Below are positions 24,395-34,500 of a stretch of DNA of 64,000 nt, one piece after another (within the stretch, counting starts at the first letter, position 1; each line of letters begins with the position of its first letter). The position numbers and the translations under genes are program-made. The notes under the pieces are model-generated. The model was not told where the DNA came from, did not search any database, and saw only the letters and a list, made by a program, of their open reading frames with translations. The stretch is from NCBI RefSeq assembly GCF_001513955.1, contig NZ_KQ948154.1:248001-312000 (forward strand), given 5' to 3'. This DNA is from Streptomyces pseudovenezuelae. GTDB lineage: Bacteria; Actinomycetota; Actinomycetes; Streptomycetales; Streptomycetaceae.

Positions 24395-25912
24395 ATGACG
24401 AACCCGACTCCCGCCGGTTCCCTGGCCGGCCGCCGCGAATGGACCGCACTCGGCGTCCTGATGCTCCCGCTGCTCCTGGTCTCGATGGACGTCTCCGTCC
24501 TCTACTTCGCCATCCCGGCGATCAGCGCGGACCTGGAACCGAGCGGCACCCAACAGCTGTGGATCTTCGACATCTACGGCTTCGTCCTGGCCGGCCTGCT
24601 GATGACGATGGGCTCCCTGGGCGACCGCATCGGCCGCCGCAGGCTGCTGCTGATCGGCGCGGTCGCCTTCAGCGCGGCCTCCCTCGCCGCGGCGTACGCC
24701 CACAGCGCCGAGATGCTGATCGCGGCCCGCGCGCTGCTCGGCCTCGGCGGCGCGACCCTGATGCCGTCGACGATGGCCCTGATCCGCACGATGTTCACCG
24801 ACTCCGGCCAGCGCGCGAAGGCGATCGGCATCTGGTCCGGCATGATGACGGCCGGCATCGCCCTCGGCTCGGTGATGAGCGGAGTGCTGGTCGAGTACTT
24901 CTGGTGGGGCTCGATCTTCCTGGTCAACCTGCCCGCGATGGCCCTGCTGCTGCTCCTCGGCCCGTTCCTGCTCCCCGAGTCGAGGGACCCCGCACCCGGC
25001 CGCTTCGACTGGCCGAGCGTCCCGCTGTCGATGGCCGCCGTCCTGCCCGTCGTCTACGGCCTGAAAGAGATCCCGTCCGAGGGCTGGCACGTCGGGTACG
25101 TCGTCTCGATCACCGTGGGTCTGCTCTTCGTCGCCCTCTTCGTGCACCGCCAGCGCACCACGGCCTCACCGATGATCGACCCCGCGCTGTTCCGTGGCCA
25201 CGGCTTCGCCCCCTCCGTGGCGCTCAACCTGATCTCGTCGTTCGCCATGATGGGCTCGGCGTTCTTCACCACGCAGTACCTGCAGTCGGTGCTCGGCAAG
25301 AGCGCGCTGGAGGCGGCCCTGTGGGCGCTGCTGCCCTCCGTGCCCATCGGCGCGGCCGCCCCGACCGCGACCGCGCTGGTCCAGAAGGGCGTCAACCGCG
25401 CCTACGTCGTCACCGCGGGCTTCGCGATCGGCGCGGCCGGCTATGCCCTGCTGGCACTCGCGGGCACGGACTCCCTGTGGCTGGTCCTGGTCGCGTGCGG
25501 TGTCCTGGCCTGCGGGGTCGTCGTGGTCATCTCCCTGATCACGGACCTGGCCCTGAGCAGCGCCCCCGTGGAGCGGGCGGGCTCGGCGTCCTCGCTGATG
25601 GAGACGGCCGCGGAGTTCGGCGGCGCCCTCGGGATGGCGGTCCTCGGCTCCATCGGTACGGCGATCTACCGTCACGAGATCCCGTCCTCCGCGCCGGACC
25701 CGGCCCGCGAGACGCTGGGCGGGGCGCTGGCGATCGCGGACCGGGTACCGGGCCTGGCCACGGCGGCCCGGGAGGCGTTCACGCACGGCATGCAGGGGGC
25801 TGCGATCGCGGGGGCGGTGCTGCTGGCGGGAGCGGCGGTACTGGCGGCGATAACGCTGCGGGGAGTCGAGGTACGGACGGAGGCGCCGGAACCGGAGAGG
25901 TCACACGCCTGA
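24395..25912 (+). CDS. DHA2-family (EmrB/QacA) MFS drug exporter
   Basis: A 505-aa membrane protein with about 14 predicted transmembrane segments. It has the MFS motif A GSLGDRIGRRRLLLIG after TM2, and motif C-like GIWSGMMTAGIALGSVMSGVL in TM5. The size and TM count match the 14-TM DHA2 drug:proton antiporters. There is no Shine-Dalgarno in front of the ATG, consistent with a leaderless mRNA. Regulated by the divergent TetR gene. The substrate cannot be read from the sequence. Confidence 0.92.
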   Translation: MTNPTPAGSLAGRREWTALGVLMLPLLLVSMDVSVLYFAIPAISADLEPSGTQQLWIFDIYGFVLAGLLMTMGSLGDRIGRRRLLLIGAVAFSAASLAAAYAHSAEMLIAARALLGLGGATLMPSTMALIRTMFTDSGQRAKAIGIWSGMMTAGIALGSVMSGVLVEYFWWGSIFLVNLPAMALLLLLGPFLLPESRDPAPGRFDWPSVPLSMAAVLPVVYGLKEIPSEGWHVGYVVSITVGLLFVALFVHRQRTTASPMIDPALFRGHGFAPSVALNLISSFAMMGSAFFTTQYLQSVLGKSALEAALWALLPSVPIGAAAPTATALVQKGVNRAYVVTAGFAIGAAGYALLALAGTDSLWLVLVACGVLACGVVVVISLITDLALSSAPVERAGSASSLMETAAEFGGALGMAVLGSIGTAIYRHEIPSSAPDPARETLGGALAIADRVPGLATAAREAFTHGMQGAAIAGAVLLAGAAVLAAITLRGVEVRTEAPEPERSHA

Positions 25913-25923
25913 GGCATGAGAAA

Positions 25924-25961
25924 AGGCTGGGCGGACCGAGGGTTCTCGGTCCGCCCAGCCT
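25924..25961. terminator. Bidirectional terminator between MFS gene and serA
   Basis: A perfect 17-bp stem with a GGTT loop, between two convergent genes, 11 bp after the MFS stop and 14 bp after the serA stop. An A-run on one side serves the serA direction (T-run on minus-strand RNA). Confidence 0.9.
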
Positions 25962-25975
25962 CCTGTCGTGAAAGG

Positions 25976-27565
25976 TCAGACCAGGTTCACCGCGCGAGCG
26001 GACGTCGCGCCGATCTCCTCGGCGACCTCGGTCAGCACACCCGCGGGCACGGTGTCGTCGACGGTGAGGACGGCCAGCGCCTCGCCACCGGCGATCGCAC
26101 GCGAGACCTGCATACCGGCGATGTTGATCCCGGCCTCGCCGAAGATCCGGCCCACCGTGCCGACGACACCGGGACGGTCCTCGTACTTGAGGACGACCAT
26201 GTGGTCGGCGAGGGCCAGGTCGACGTCGTACTCCCCGACGGCGACGATCTTCTGGAGGTGCTTCGGACCGGCCAGCGTGCCGGAGACCGACACCTCCTCG
26301 CCGCTGCCGAGCGTGCCGCGCACGGTGACGACGTTGCGGTGGTCGGCCGACTCCGAGCTGGTCGTCAGCCGCACCTCGACACCGCGCTCCTGCGCGAACA
26401 GCGGGGCGTTGACGTACGAGACGGTCTCGGCGACGACGTCCTCGAAGACACCCTTGAGGGCGCTGAGCTCCAGCACCTTCACATCGTGCTGGGTGATCTC
26501 GCCGTACACCTCGACGTCGAGGCGGACCGCGACCTCACCGGCGAGCGCGGTGAAGATACGGCCGAGGCGCTCGGCGAGCGGCAGGCCCGGCTTGACGTCC
26601 TCGGCGATGACACCGCCCTGGACGTTCACCGCGTCCGGCACGAGCTCGCCGGCGAGCGCAAGGCGCACCGAGCGGGCGACGGCGATACCGGCCTTCTCCT
26701 GGGCTTCGTCGGTGGAGGCGCCGAGGTGCGGGGTGGCGACGACCTGGTCGAACTCGAACAGCGGGGAGTCCGTGCAGGGCTCCTTCGCGTACACGTCGAG
26801 ACCGGCACCGGCGACCCGGCCCTCCTTGAGGGCGGAGTACAGCGCCTCCTCGTCGACGATCCCGCCGCGCGCGGCGTTGACGATCCGCACGCTCGGCTTG
26901 ACCTTGCGCAGCGCCTCGTCGCCGATGAGGCCGACGGTCTCGGGGGTCTTGGGCAGGTGCACGGTGATGAAGTCGGAGACCTCGAGCAGCTCGTCCAGCG
27001 ACAGCACCTTGACGCCCATCTGGGCGGCGCGGGCGGGCTGGATGTAGGGGTCGTAGGCGACGACCTTCATGCCGAACCCGGACATGCGCTGGGCGACGAG
27101 CGCGCCGATGCGGCCGAGACCGACGACACCGAGGGTCTTCTCGGCGAGCTCCACGCCCGTGTACTTGCTGCGCTTCCACTCGCCGTTCTTCAGCGCGGCG
27201 TTGGCCTGCGGGATGTGGCGGGCGGTGGCGACGAGGAGACCGCAGGCGAGCTCGGCGGCGGTCACGATGTTGGAGGTGGGGGCGTTGACGACCATCACGC
27301 CGGCCTTGGTGGCGGCGGAGACGTCGACGTTGTCCAGGCCGACGCCGGCTCGTGCGACGACCTTCAGCTTGTGCGCGGCCGCGATGGCCTCGGCGTCCAC
27401 CTTGGTGGCGGAGCGGATCAGGATCGCGTCGACGTCGGCGATGGCCGGGAGCAGTTCGGCTCGATCCGCTCCGTTGCAGTGCCGGATCTCGAAGTCCGGG
27501 CCGAGCGCGTCCACAGTCGCGGGCGACAGCTCTTCAGCGATGAGTACGACGGGTTTCGAGCTCAC
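25976..27565 (-). CDS. serA: D-3-phosphoglycerate dehydrogenase
   Basis: A 529-aa type I enzyme with a catalytic/nucleotide domain, an intervening (ASB) domain and a C-terminal ACT domain (about 455-529, VVLKYEDRPGVVGTVGRIFG), giving serine feedback control. The cofactor motif is GLGRIGALVAQRM, and the catalytic Arg/Glu/His segments are NAARGGIVDEEAL, LDVYAKEP and TPHLGASTDEAQ. The start is taken as the GTG at 27565 (VSSKPVVLIAEEL), four codons inside a longer frame, because it has GAGGA upstream and matches the family's usual start. Confidence 0.95.
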   Translation of the reverse strand: MSSKPVVLIAEELSPATVDALGPDFEIRHCNGADRAELLPAIADVDAILIRSATKVDAEAIAAAHKLKVVARAGVGLDNVDVSAATKAGVMVVNAPTSNIVTAAELACGLLVATARHIPQANAALKNGEWKRSKYTGVELAEKTLGVVGLGRIGALVAQRMSGFGMKVVAYDPYIQPARAAQMGVKVLSLDELLEVSDFITVHLPKTPETVGLIGDEALRKVKPSVRIVNAARGGIVDEEALYSALKEGRVAGAGLDVYAKEPCTDSPLFEFDQVVATPHLGASTDEAQEKAGIAVARSVRLALAGELVPDAVNVQGGVIAEDVKPGLPLAERLGRIFTALAGEVAVRLDVEVYGEITQHDVKVLELSALKGVFEDVVAETVSYVNAPLFAQERGVEVRLTTSSESADHRNVVTVRGTLGSGEEVSVSGTLAGPKHLQKIVAVGEYDVDLALADHMVVLKYEDRPGVVGTVGRIFGEAGINIAGMQVSRAIAGGEALAVLTVDDTVPAGVLTEVAEEIGATSARAVNLV

Positions 27566-27760
27566 GTGAGTCCTCACAAGTCCATTGCGTGCGGACGGCC
27601 GTCCCGACGGCCGCAGGCGGTGGAGGGTACTGGCCGCGTGGAAGACGCACGACGCTGTGGGCCTGACGCGTATGTTGTGCGCCAGTGTAGTGGCGCGGCG
27701 GAGGTCGTCTTGCGCCTCTGCGGAAGGATCACCCGTCCGTGATGCGACGGGTTGGACAAC

Positions 27761-27788
27761 GGGGCCGGAGCGGACTCGCTCCGGCCCG
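27761..27788 (-). terminator. Terminator of the ilvB-ilvN-ilvC operon
   Basis: An 11-bp stem GGGCCGGAGCG / CGCTCCGGCCC with loop GACT lies directly past the ilvC stop and upstream of serA. The preceding 170 bp should carry the serA promoter. Confidence 0.75.
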
Positions 27789-27799
27789 TCACGCGAGGC

Positions 27800-28798
27800 T
27801 TACGCCTCCTCGTCGACCCAGCTCATCAGCTTGCGCAGCTGCTTGCCGGTGGTCTCCAGCAGGTGCTCGGAGTCCTGCTGCTTGTACTCGTTGTACTTCT
27901 TCAGACCGCCGTGGTACTCGGCCATCCACTCACGGGCGAAGGTGCCGTCCTGGATCTCGGCGAGGATCTTCTTCATCTCGGCCTTGGTGGAGTCGGTGAT
28001 GATCCGCGGGCCGGTGACGTAGTCGCCCCACTCGGCGGTCTCGGAGATCGACCAGCGCATCTTCTCCAGGCCGCCCTCGTACATGAGGTCGACGATGAGC
28101 TTCAGCTCGTGCAGGCACTCGAAGTACGCGATCTCCGGCTGGTAGCCGGCTTCGGTCAGCGTCTCGAAACCGGCCTTGACCAGCGCGGCCGTACCACCGC
28201 AGAGAACGGCCTGCTCACCGAACAGGTCGGTCTCGGTCTCCTCGGTGAAGGTCGTCTTGATGACGCCGGCGCGGGTGCCGCCGATGCCCTTGGCGTACGA
28301 CAGCGCGAGCGCGAAGGCGTTGCCCGACGCGTCCTGCTCGACGGCCGCGATGCACGGAACGCCGCGGCCCTCCTCGTACTGCCGGCGGACCAGGTGACCC
28401 GGGCCCTTGGGGGCGACCATGCAGACGTCGACGTTCGCCGGGGGCTTGATGAAGTCGAAGCGGATGTTCAGGCCGTGGCCGAAGAACAGCGCGTCGCCGT
28501 CGTTCAGGTTGTCCTTGATGGACTCCTCGTAGACCTGGGCCTGGATCGGGTCCGGGACCAGGATCATGATGACGTCGGCCTCGGCGGCGGCCTCGGAGGG
28601 CGTCACCACGCGCAGGCCCTGCTCCTCGGCCTTGGCCTTGGACTTGGAGCCCTCGTGCAGACCGACACGCACGTCGACACCCGAGTCACGGAGCGACAGC
28701 GCGTGGGCGTGGCCCTGGCTGCCGTAACCGATGACCGCGACCTTGCGGCCCTGGATGATGGACAGGTCGGCGTCGGCGTCGTAGAACAGCTCGGCCAC
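27800..28798 (-). CDS. ilvC: Ketol-acid reductoisomerase (class I)
   Basis: A 332-aa NADPH enzyme of valine and isoleucine synthesis. The GTG at 28798 has AAGGAGAG upstream and gives VAELFYDADADLSIIQGRKV. The nucleotide motif is VIGYGSQGHAHAL, followed by the acidic Mg-binding segment TETDLFGEQAVLCGG and the C-terminal knotted domain with YEGGLEKMRWSIS. It follows ilvN by 111 bp. Confidence 0.96.
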   Translation of the reverse strand: MAELFYDADADLSIIQGRKVAVIGYGSQGHAHALSLRDSGVDVRVGLHEGSKSKAKAEEQGLRVVTPSEAAAEADVIMILVPDPIQAQVYEESIKDNLNDGDALFFGHGLNIRFDFIKPPANVDVCMVAPKGPGHLVRRQYEEGRGVPCIAAVEQDASGNAFALALSYAKGIGGTRAGVIKTTFTEETETDLFGEQAVLCGGTAALVKAGFETLTEAGYQPEIAYFECLHELKLIVDLMYEGGLEKMRWSISETAEWGDYVTGPRIITDSTKAEMKKILAEIQDGTFAREWMAEYHGGLKKYNEYKQQDSEHLLETTGKQLRKLMSWVDEEA

Positions 28799-28909
28799 TT
28801 TGGGTTCTCTCCTTGGTGTGCAGGTGTTGCGCCCCACCGTATGACGGCGGACTGGGATGAAGTTTCGGGGTCTCGGCATACGGGCGGCCGGGGCCGCCCG
28901 CGCACCGCC

Positions 28910-29437
28910 TTACGCGCTGCGGTCGAGTGCGCGCAGCGAACGGTCCGTGATCGAGCGCGAGCCGCGGCCGATCGCGATCGTGCCGGACTGGACCAGTTCC
29001 TTGATGCCGAACGGCTCCAGCATCTTCAGCATCGCGGACAGCTTGTCGCTGCTGCCGGTGGCCTCGATCGTGACGGCCTCCGGGGAGACGTCGACGGTCT
29101 TGGCGCGGAACAGCTGGACGATCTCGACGATCTGGGAGCGCGTCTCGTTGTCGGCGCGCACCTTCACCAGAACGAGTTCGCGCTGAACGGCGGAACCGGC
29201 CTCCAGCTCGACGATCTTCAGCACGTTGACGAGCTTGTTGAGCTGCTTGGTCACCTGCTCCAGCGGCAGTTCCTCGATCACGTTGACCACGATGGTGATC
29301 CGGGAGATCTCGGGGTGCTCGGTCACACCGACCGCGAGCGAGTCGATGTTGAAGCCGCGGCGGGAGAACAGGGCGGCGATCCGGGCCAGGATGCCGGGGG
29401 TGTTCTCCACCAGGACGGAGAGCGTGTGCTTGGACAT
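28910..29437 (-). CDS. ilvN: Acetolactate synthase small (regulatory) subunit
   Basis: A 175-aa protein with an N-terminal ACT domain (LSVLVENTPGILARIAALFSRRG, residues 5-75) that binds valine for feedback inhibition, and a C-terminal domain that activates the large subunit. It begins 21 bp after ilvB. Also named ilvH. Confidence 0.96.
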   Translation of the reverse strand: MSKHTLSVLVENTPGILARIAALFSRRGFNIDSLAVGVTEHPEISRITIVVNVIEELPLEQVTKQLNKLVNVLKIVELEAGSAVQRELVLVKVRADNETRSQIVEIVQLFRAKTVDVSPEAVTIEATGSSDKLSAMLKMLEPFGIKELVQSGTIAIGRGSRSITDRSLRALDRSA

Positions 29438-29458
29438 GATCTTTTACGTCTCTCTCGC

Positions 29459-31309
29459 TCAGTCGTCTTCGTTGTCGCCGAAGTCGGGGCGGACGTCCCG
29501 GGCGGCCATGATCTCGTCGTTGGAGGTGCCGGCGGCGACCATCGGCCACACCATCGCGTCCTCGTGGACGATGAAGTCCACGACGACGGGACGGTCGTTG
29601 ATGGAGTTGGCCTCCGCGATGACCTTGTCCAGGTCCTCCGGGCGCTCGCAGCGCAGGCCCACGCAGCCCATCGCCTCGGACAGCTTCACGAAGTCCGGCA
29701 CGCGCGTGCCCTTGGCGTCCGGGTTGATGTCCTCGGGGCCGCTGTGCAGCACGGTGTTGGAGTAGCGCTGGTTGTAGAAGAGGGTCTGCCACTGGCGGAC
29801 CATCCCGAGGGCGCCGTTGTTGATGATGGCGACCTTGATCGGGATGTTGTTCAGGGCGCAGGTGGTCAGTTCCTGGTTGGTCATCTGGAAGCAGCCGTCG
29901 CCGTCGATCGCCCAGACCGTGTTGCCCGGCATGCCGGCCTTGGCGCCCATCGCGGCCGGGACCGCGTAGCCCATGGTTCCGGCGCCGCCGGAGTTCAGCC
30001 AGGTGGCCGGCTTCTCGTACTGGATGAAGTGCGCGGACCACATCTGGTGCTGGCCGACGCCCGCGGCGAAGATCGTGTCCTCGGGGGCGAGCTGCCCGAT
30101 CCGCTCGATGACCTGCTGCGGGGACAGCGAGCCGTCGGCGGGCAGGTCGTAGCCGAGCGGGTAGGTCTCGCGCCAGCGGGACAGGTCCTTCCACCAGGCG
30201 CTGTAGTCGCCCTTGTGGCCCTCGCTGTGCTCCTTCTGGACGGCCTGGACCAGGTCGGCGATGACCTCGCGGGCGTCCCCGACGATCGGCACGTCGGCGG
30301 CGCGGTTCTTGCCGATCTCGGCCGGGTCGATGTCGGCGTGGACGATCTTGGCGTGCGGGGCGAAGCTGTCCAGCTTGCCGGTGACGCGGTCGTCGAAGCG
30401 GGTACCGAGGGCGACGATCAGGTCGGCCTTCTGCAGCGCGGTGACGGCGGTGACCGCACCGTGCATGCCCGGCATTCCCACGTGCAGCGGGTGGCTGTCG
30501 GGGAATGCGCCGAGCCCCATCAGGGTGGTGGTGACGGGGGCTCCGGTGAGTTCGGCGAGGACCTTCAGCTCGGCGGTGGCGCCGGACTTGATGACACCGC
30601 CGCCGACGTAGAGGACGGGCCGCTTGGCCTGGGTGATCAGCTTGGCGCCCTCGCGGATCTGCTTGGCGTGCGGCTTGGTCACCGGGCGGTAGCCGGGCAG
30701 GTCCATGACGGGCGGCCAGGAGAACGTCGTCTTCGCCTGGAGCGCGTCCTTGGCGATGTCGACCAGGACCGGGCCCGGACGGCCGGTGGAGGCGATGTGG
30801 AACGCCTGCGCGATGACCCGCGGGATGTCCTCGGCCTTGGTGACCAGGAAGTTGTGCTTGGTGATCGGCATGGTGATGCCGACGATGTCCGCCTCCTGGA
30901 AGGCGTCGGTGCCGATCGCCTTGGAGGCCACCTGCCCGGTGATCGCCACGAGCGGCACCGAGTCCATGTGGGCGTCCGCGATCGGGGTGACCAGGTTGGT
31001 GGCGCCGGGGCCCGAGGTCGCCATGCAGACGCCGACCTTGCCGGTGGCCTGCGCGTAACCGGTGGCCGCGTGACCGGCGCCCTGCTCATGACGGACCAGG
31101 ACGTGGCGCACCCGGGTGGAGTCCATCAGCGGGTCGTACGCCGGAAGGATGGCACCGCCGGGGATACCGAATACGGTCTCGGCGCCGACCTCCTCGAGAG
31201 AGCGGATGAGGGACTGCGCGCCCGTGACGTGCTCGGGGGCGGACTGCTGTCCTCCGGATCGGGGCCGCGGCTGCGGATGGGCCCCGGTGGCCTGCTCGGT
31301 CATCGTCAT
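29459..31309 (-). CDS. ilvB: Acetolactate synthase large subunit
   Basis: A 616-aa ThDP enzyme making acetolactate or acetohydroxybutyrate. Motifs are GIPGGAILPAYD and RHEQGAGHAATGYA (catalytic Glu) in the Pyr domain, the central FAD-binding domain, and the C-terminal ThDP/Mg motif GDGCFQMTNQEL with NNGALGMVRQWQ. The N-terminal 25 residues are a low-complexity extension. It is preceded by a 170-nt leader encoding MRTRILVLGKRVG and a rho-independent attenuator. Confidence 0.96.
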   Translation of the reverse strand: MTMTEQATGAHPQPRPRSGGQQSAPEHVTGAQSLIRSLEEVGAETVFGIPGGAILPAYDPLMDSTRVRHVLVRHEQGAGHAATGYAQATGKVGVCMATSGPGATNLVTPIADAHMDSVPLVAITGQVASKAIGTDAFQEADIVGITMPITKHNFLVTKAEDIPRVIAQAFHIASTGRPGPVLVDIAKDALQAKTTFSWPPVMDLPGYRPVTKPHAKQIREGAKLITQAKRPVLYVGGGVIKSGATAELKVLAELTGAPVTTTLMGLGAFPDSHPLHVGMPGMHGAVTAVTALQKADLIVALGTRFDDRVTGKLDSFAPHAKIVHADIDPAEIGKNRAADVPIVGDAREVIADLVQAVQKEHSEGHKGDYSAWWKDLSRWRETYPLGYDLPADGSLSPQQVIERIGQLAPEDTIFAAGVGQHQMWSAHFIQYEKPATWLNSGGAGTMGYAVPAAMGAKAGMPGNTVWAIDGDGCFQMTNQELTTCALNNIPIKVAIINNGALGMVRQWQTLFYNQRYSNTVLHSGPEDINPDAKGTRVPDFVKLSEAMGCVGLRCERPEDLDKVIAEANSINDRPVVVDFIVHEDAMVWPMVAAGTSNDEIMAARDVRPDFGDNEDD

Positions 31310-31359
31310 TCTCTTCTCGATGCTGAGGGTGTGAAGCTGAGGTGGGGAGGCTGGGCAAC

Positions 31360-31393
31360 AAAAAACCCCTCGTGCCAGAAGGCAAGCGAGGGG
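31360..31393 (-). terminator. ilvB attenuator terminator
   Basis: On the minus strand CCCCTCG...CGAGGGG encloses an inner TGCC/GGCA stem with a 2-nt bulge and is followed by six T residues (31365-31360). It lies between the leader peptide and ilvB, the expected position for transcription attenuation. Confidence 0.88.
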
Positions 31394-31435
31394 AGCGCGC
31401 CGGGTGGGGATCGCTGAGCGGTCTGTGGCTCAGCG

Positions 31436-31477
31436 TCAGCCGACGCGCTTTCCAAGTACGAGAATTCGGGTGCGCAT
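31436..31477 (-). CDS. ilvB leader peptide
   Basis: A 13-residue ORF, MRTRILVLGKRVG, starting at 31477 after a GGAGGG ribosome site. Its Ile-Leu-Val-Leu run and later Val are the three products of the pathway, so ribosome stalling when charged branched-chain tRNAs are scarce can prevent formation of the terminator at 31360-31393. This is the classical attenuation design and the same kind of leader is known in actinobacterial ilvB genes. Confidence 0.88.
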   Translation of the reverse strand: MRTRILVLGKRVG

Positions 31478-31510
31478 GAGACTGACCCTCCCCCCGGCAC
31501 GCACTCACTG

Positions 31511-34500
31511 TCAAGTGGGTGGGACGGGAGTCTCATTATGTGAACGGAGGGTCGTCCCACCACCGAGTACGGCGGTGATGCTTCCGCTGTACACGCCCGT
31601 ACCGCCTCCGGCGAACGCGGGCTCCGCGGGGCCGTGCGGCACCGGATAGTGGCCCGAGGCCAGCGCCCTGCGCAGCCGGTACTCGTCCAGCGGACCGGAG
31701 AACGCCATGCCCTGCCCGTGGGTGCAGCCCATCGCGCGCAGGGCGACGACCTGTTCGGGAAGGTCCACGCCGTCGGCCACGGACTGCAGCCCGAGGTCTC
31801 CGGCGATTCTGAGCAGCCCACTGGTGATCTTGTGCAGTCTGGCGGACTCCACGACGCCCTCGACCAGGCTGCGGTCGAGCTTGAGCACGTCCACGGGGAG
31901 TCTGCGCAGCGCGGTGATCGCCGCGTAGCCACTGCCGAAGCCGTCCAGGGCGATCCGGACACCGACGCGCCGGATCGCGGTCAGCCGGCGCTCCAGCTCG
32001 TCCAGCGAGACCCGGGGGTCGGCGTCGGAGAGCTCGATGACCAGGGAGCCGGACGGCAGCCCGTGCCGGGTGAGCAGCGCCTCGACGGAGCCCAGGGGCA
32101 GCGAGCGGTCCAGCAGCCGCTGGGCGCTCATCCGGACCGCCACGGGCACGGTGAGCCCGGCCGCGGCCCGCTCGGCGGCCTTCTCCACGGCCTCCTCCAG
32201 GATCCAGCGGCCCAGCTCCTGCGTCTTGTCGCTGTCCTCGGCCACCCGCAGGAACTCGGCCGGCGTGAACAGCACCCCCTGGGAGGAGCGCCAGCGCGCC
32301 TGGGCGGAGACCGACGTGATCCGGCCGTCCTCCAGACAGACGACGGGCTGGTGCAGCAGGGCGAACTCGCCGTCGTGCAGCGCGGCACGCAGGCGCGTGG
32401 CCAGCTCCGCCTTGCGTACGACGTCCTGCTGCATCTGGGGCGCGTACAGCTCGACGCGGCCCTTGCCGCCCGCCTTGGCGCGGTACATCGCGAGGTCGGC
32501 GTTGCGCAGGATCTCGCCCGCTCCGAGGCCGGGCTCGGCGAAGGCGACGCCGATGGAGGCGGCGACCCGGACATCGTTGCCGTCGATGAGGTACGGCTGC
32601 GACAGCGTGACCCTGAGGCGGTCGGCGAGCTCCAGGATGTTGCCCTCGCGGGCGGTGCGGTCGCGGGTGCCGTCCCCGACGATCAGCGCGGCGAACTCGT
32701 CCCCGCCGAGCCGGGCGGCGGTGTCGCCGTACCGGACCGCGTCCTGCAGTCTGCGGGCGGCCTGGACGAGCAGTTCGTCCCCGGCCTGGTGCCCGATGGT
32801 GTCGTTGACGGCCTTGAAGCCGTCCAGGTCGATGAAGAGGACGGCCGTGCCGCGGTCGGAGGAACGGCGGCCGGACAGGGCCTGGTGGACGCGCCGGGTG
32901 AACAGGGCGCGGTTGGGCAGGTCGGTCAGCGGGTCGTGCTCGGCGTTGTGCTGGAGCTGCGCCTGGAGGCGCACTCTTTCGGTCACGTCCCGGCTGTTGA
33001 AGATGAGGCCGCCGTGGTGACGGTTGACGGTGGACTCGACGTTGAGCCAGCCGCCGTCGCCGGACCGGAAGCGGCACTCGATACGGGTGGTGGCCTCTTC
33101 GAGCGGGTTGGCCGCGAGGAAGCGGCGCACCTCGTGCACCACGCAGCCCAGGTCCTCCGGGTGGATGAGCCCGGCCAGTTCCGTGCCCACGAGGTCCTCG
33201 GCGGGGCGGCCGTAGACCCCGGCCGCGGCCGGGGAGACGTACCGGAGGATGCCGTTGGGCGCGGCGATCATGATGACGTCGCTGGAGCCCTGCACCAGGG
33301 AGCGGAAGTGGTTCTCCTTCTGCGCGAGTTCCTGGGTGAGGGTGATGTTGTCGAGCAGCATGATGCCCTGGCGCACCACGAGGGCGAGCACGACGGTGCC
33401 GCCGGTGAGCAGCACCACGCGGTCCACGCTGCGGCCGTTGAGGACGTTGTAGAGGATCCCCAGCGTGCAGACGGCGGCGGCGAGATACGGGGTGAGGGCG
33501 GCCAGCGACCCGGTGATGGGCCGGGTGGCCGGATACCGGCCCTGGTCACCGCCCTGCGCTCCCTGCGCGGACGGGTGGTGCTGGATCCCGAACCGCTGCC
33601 TGGGCAGGTGTTCGTGCACCACGCGCGTGTGCCCGGTGGGGCGCTGCCGGTCGCCGTCGCTCCGGGGCGCGGCCCAGGGGGCGTAGGCGAGGAGCAGGGA
33701 GCCGGCGAACCAGCCGGCGTCCAGCAACTGACCGGAGCGGTAGCTGTTGTGCAGCAGCGGCGAGGTGAACAGGGCGTCGCACATCACGGTCAGGGCGAGC
33801 GCGCCGATCGCGGTGTTCACCGCGGTGCGGTTGACCGCCGAGCGCCGGAAGTGCAGTGCCAGGACCATGCTGACGAGGGCGATGTCCAGCAGCGGGTACG
33901 CCAGGGACAGCGCGGTGTGCGCGACGCTCGGCCCCTCGGACTTCGCCGCCTGGGCGAGGGCGAGGCTCCACGAGAGCGTGAGCAGCGAGCCGCCGATCAG
34001 CCAGGCGTCCAGGCCGAGGCAGACCCAGCCCGCCTTCGTCACCGGCCGCTTGGCGAGGACCAGCAGGCCCACGATCGCGGGCGGCGCGAAGCAGAGGAAG
34101 AACAGGTCGGCGCAGCTGGGATCGGGCACGTCCCGGCCCAGGACGACCTCGTACCACCCCCAGATGAGATTGCCGAGCGAGGCCATCGTGGAGGAGATAC
34201 CGAAGAGCAGCCAGGCGGGTCGAAAGCGGACCCGACGGTTGCGGGCGTGGACGAAGCACGACACGGCGGCGGTGCCCGCCGCGGCACTCAGCCCGAAGTC
34301 GCCCATGACCAGGGCCACTTCAGGCGACCCCCAGTCGAGCGCGGAACCGATGGCGTAGCCCGCGCACACCAGGGCGAGAAGGAGTTGGTGGACCAGGCTC
34401 GACCCGCCACGGGCGGTCGGCGGCCGCGAGGGCAGCGCCCCCCTCACGGGCCGGGCGCGCAGCGCTCCGTCGAGGGTGGTCGTGGGAGACGGGGGCGAGC

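Noticed and set aside
27752..31417. A 1221-codon open frame on the plus strand opposite ilvC-ilvN-ilvB
   Set aside because: It is the antisense shadow of three certain genes in high-GC DNA; its composition (Val/Gly/Asp/Leu-rich) and lack of any motif show it is not coding.
31486..31514. TTGACA on the minus strand just upstream of the ilvB leader peptide
   Set aside because: The position 17 bp downstream is the leader's GGAGGG ribosome site, not a -10 box, so it is unlikely to be the promoter.
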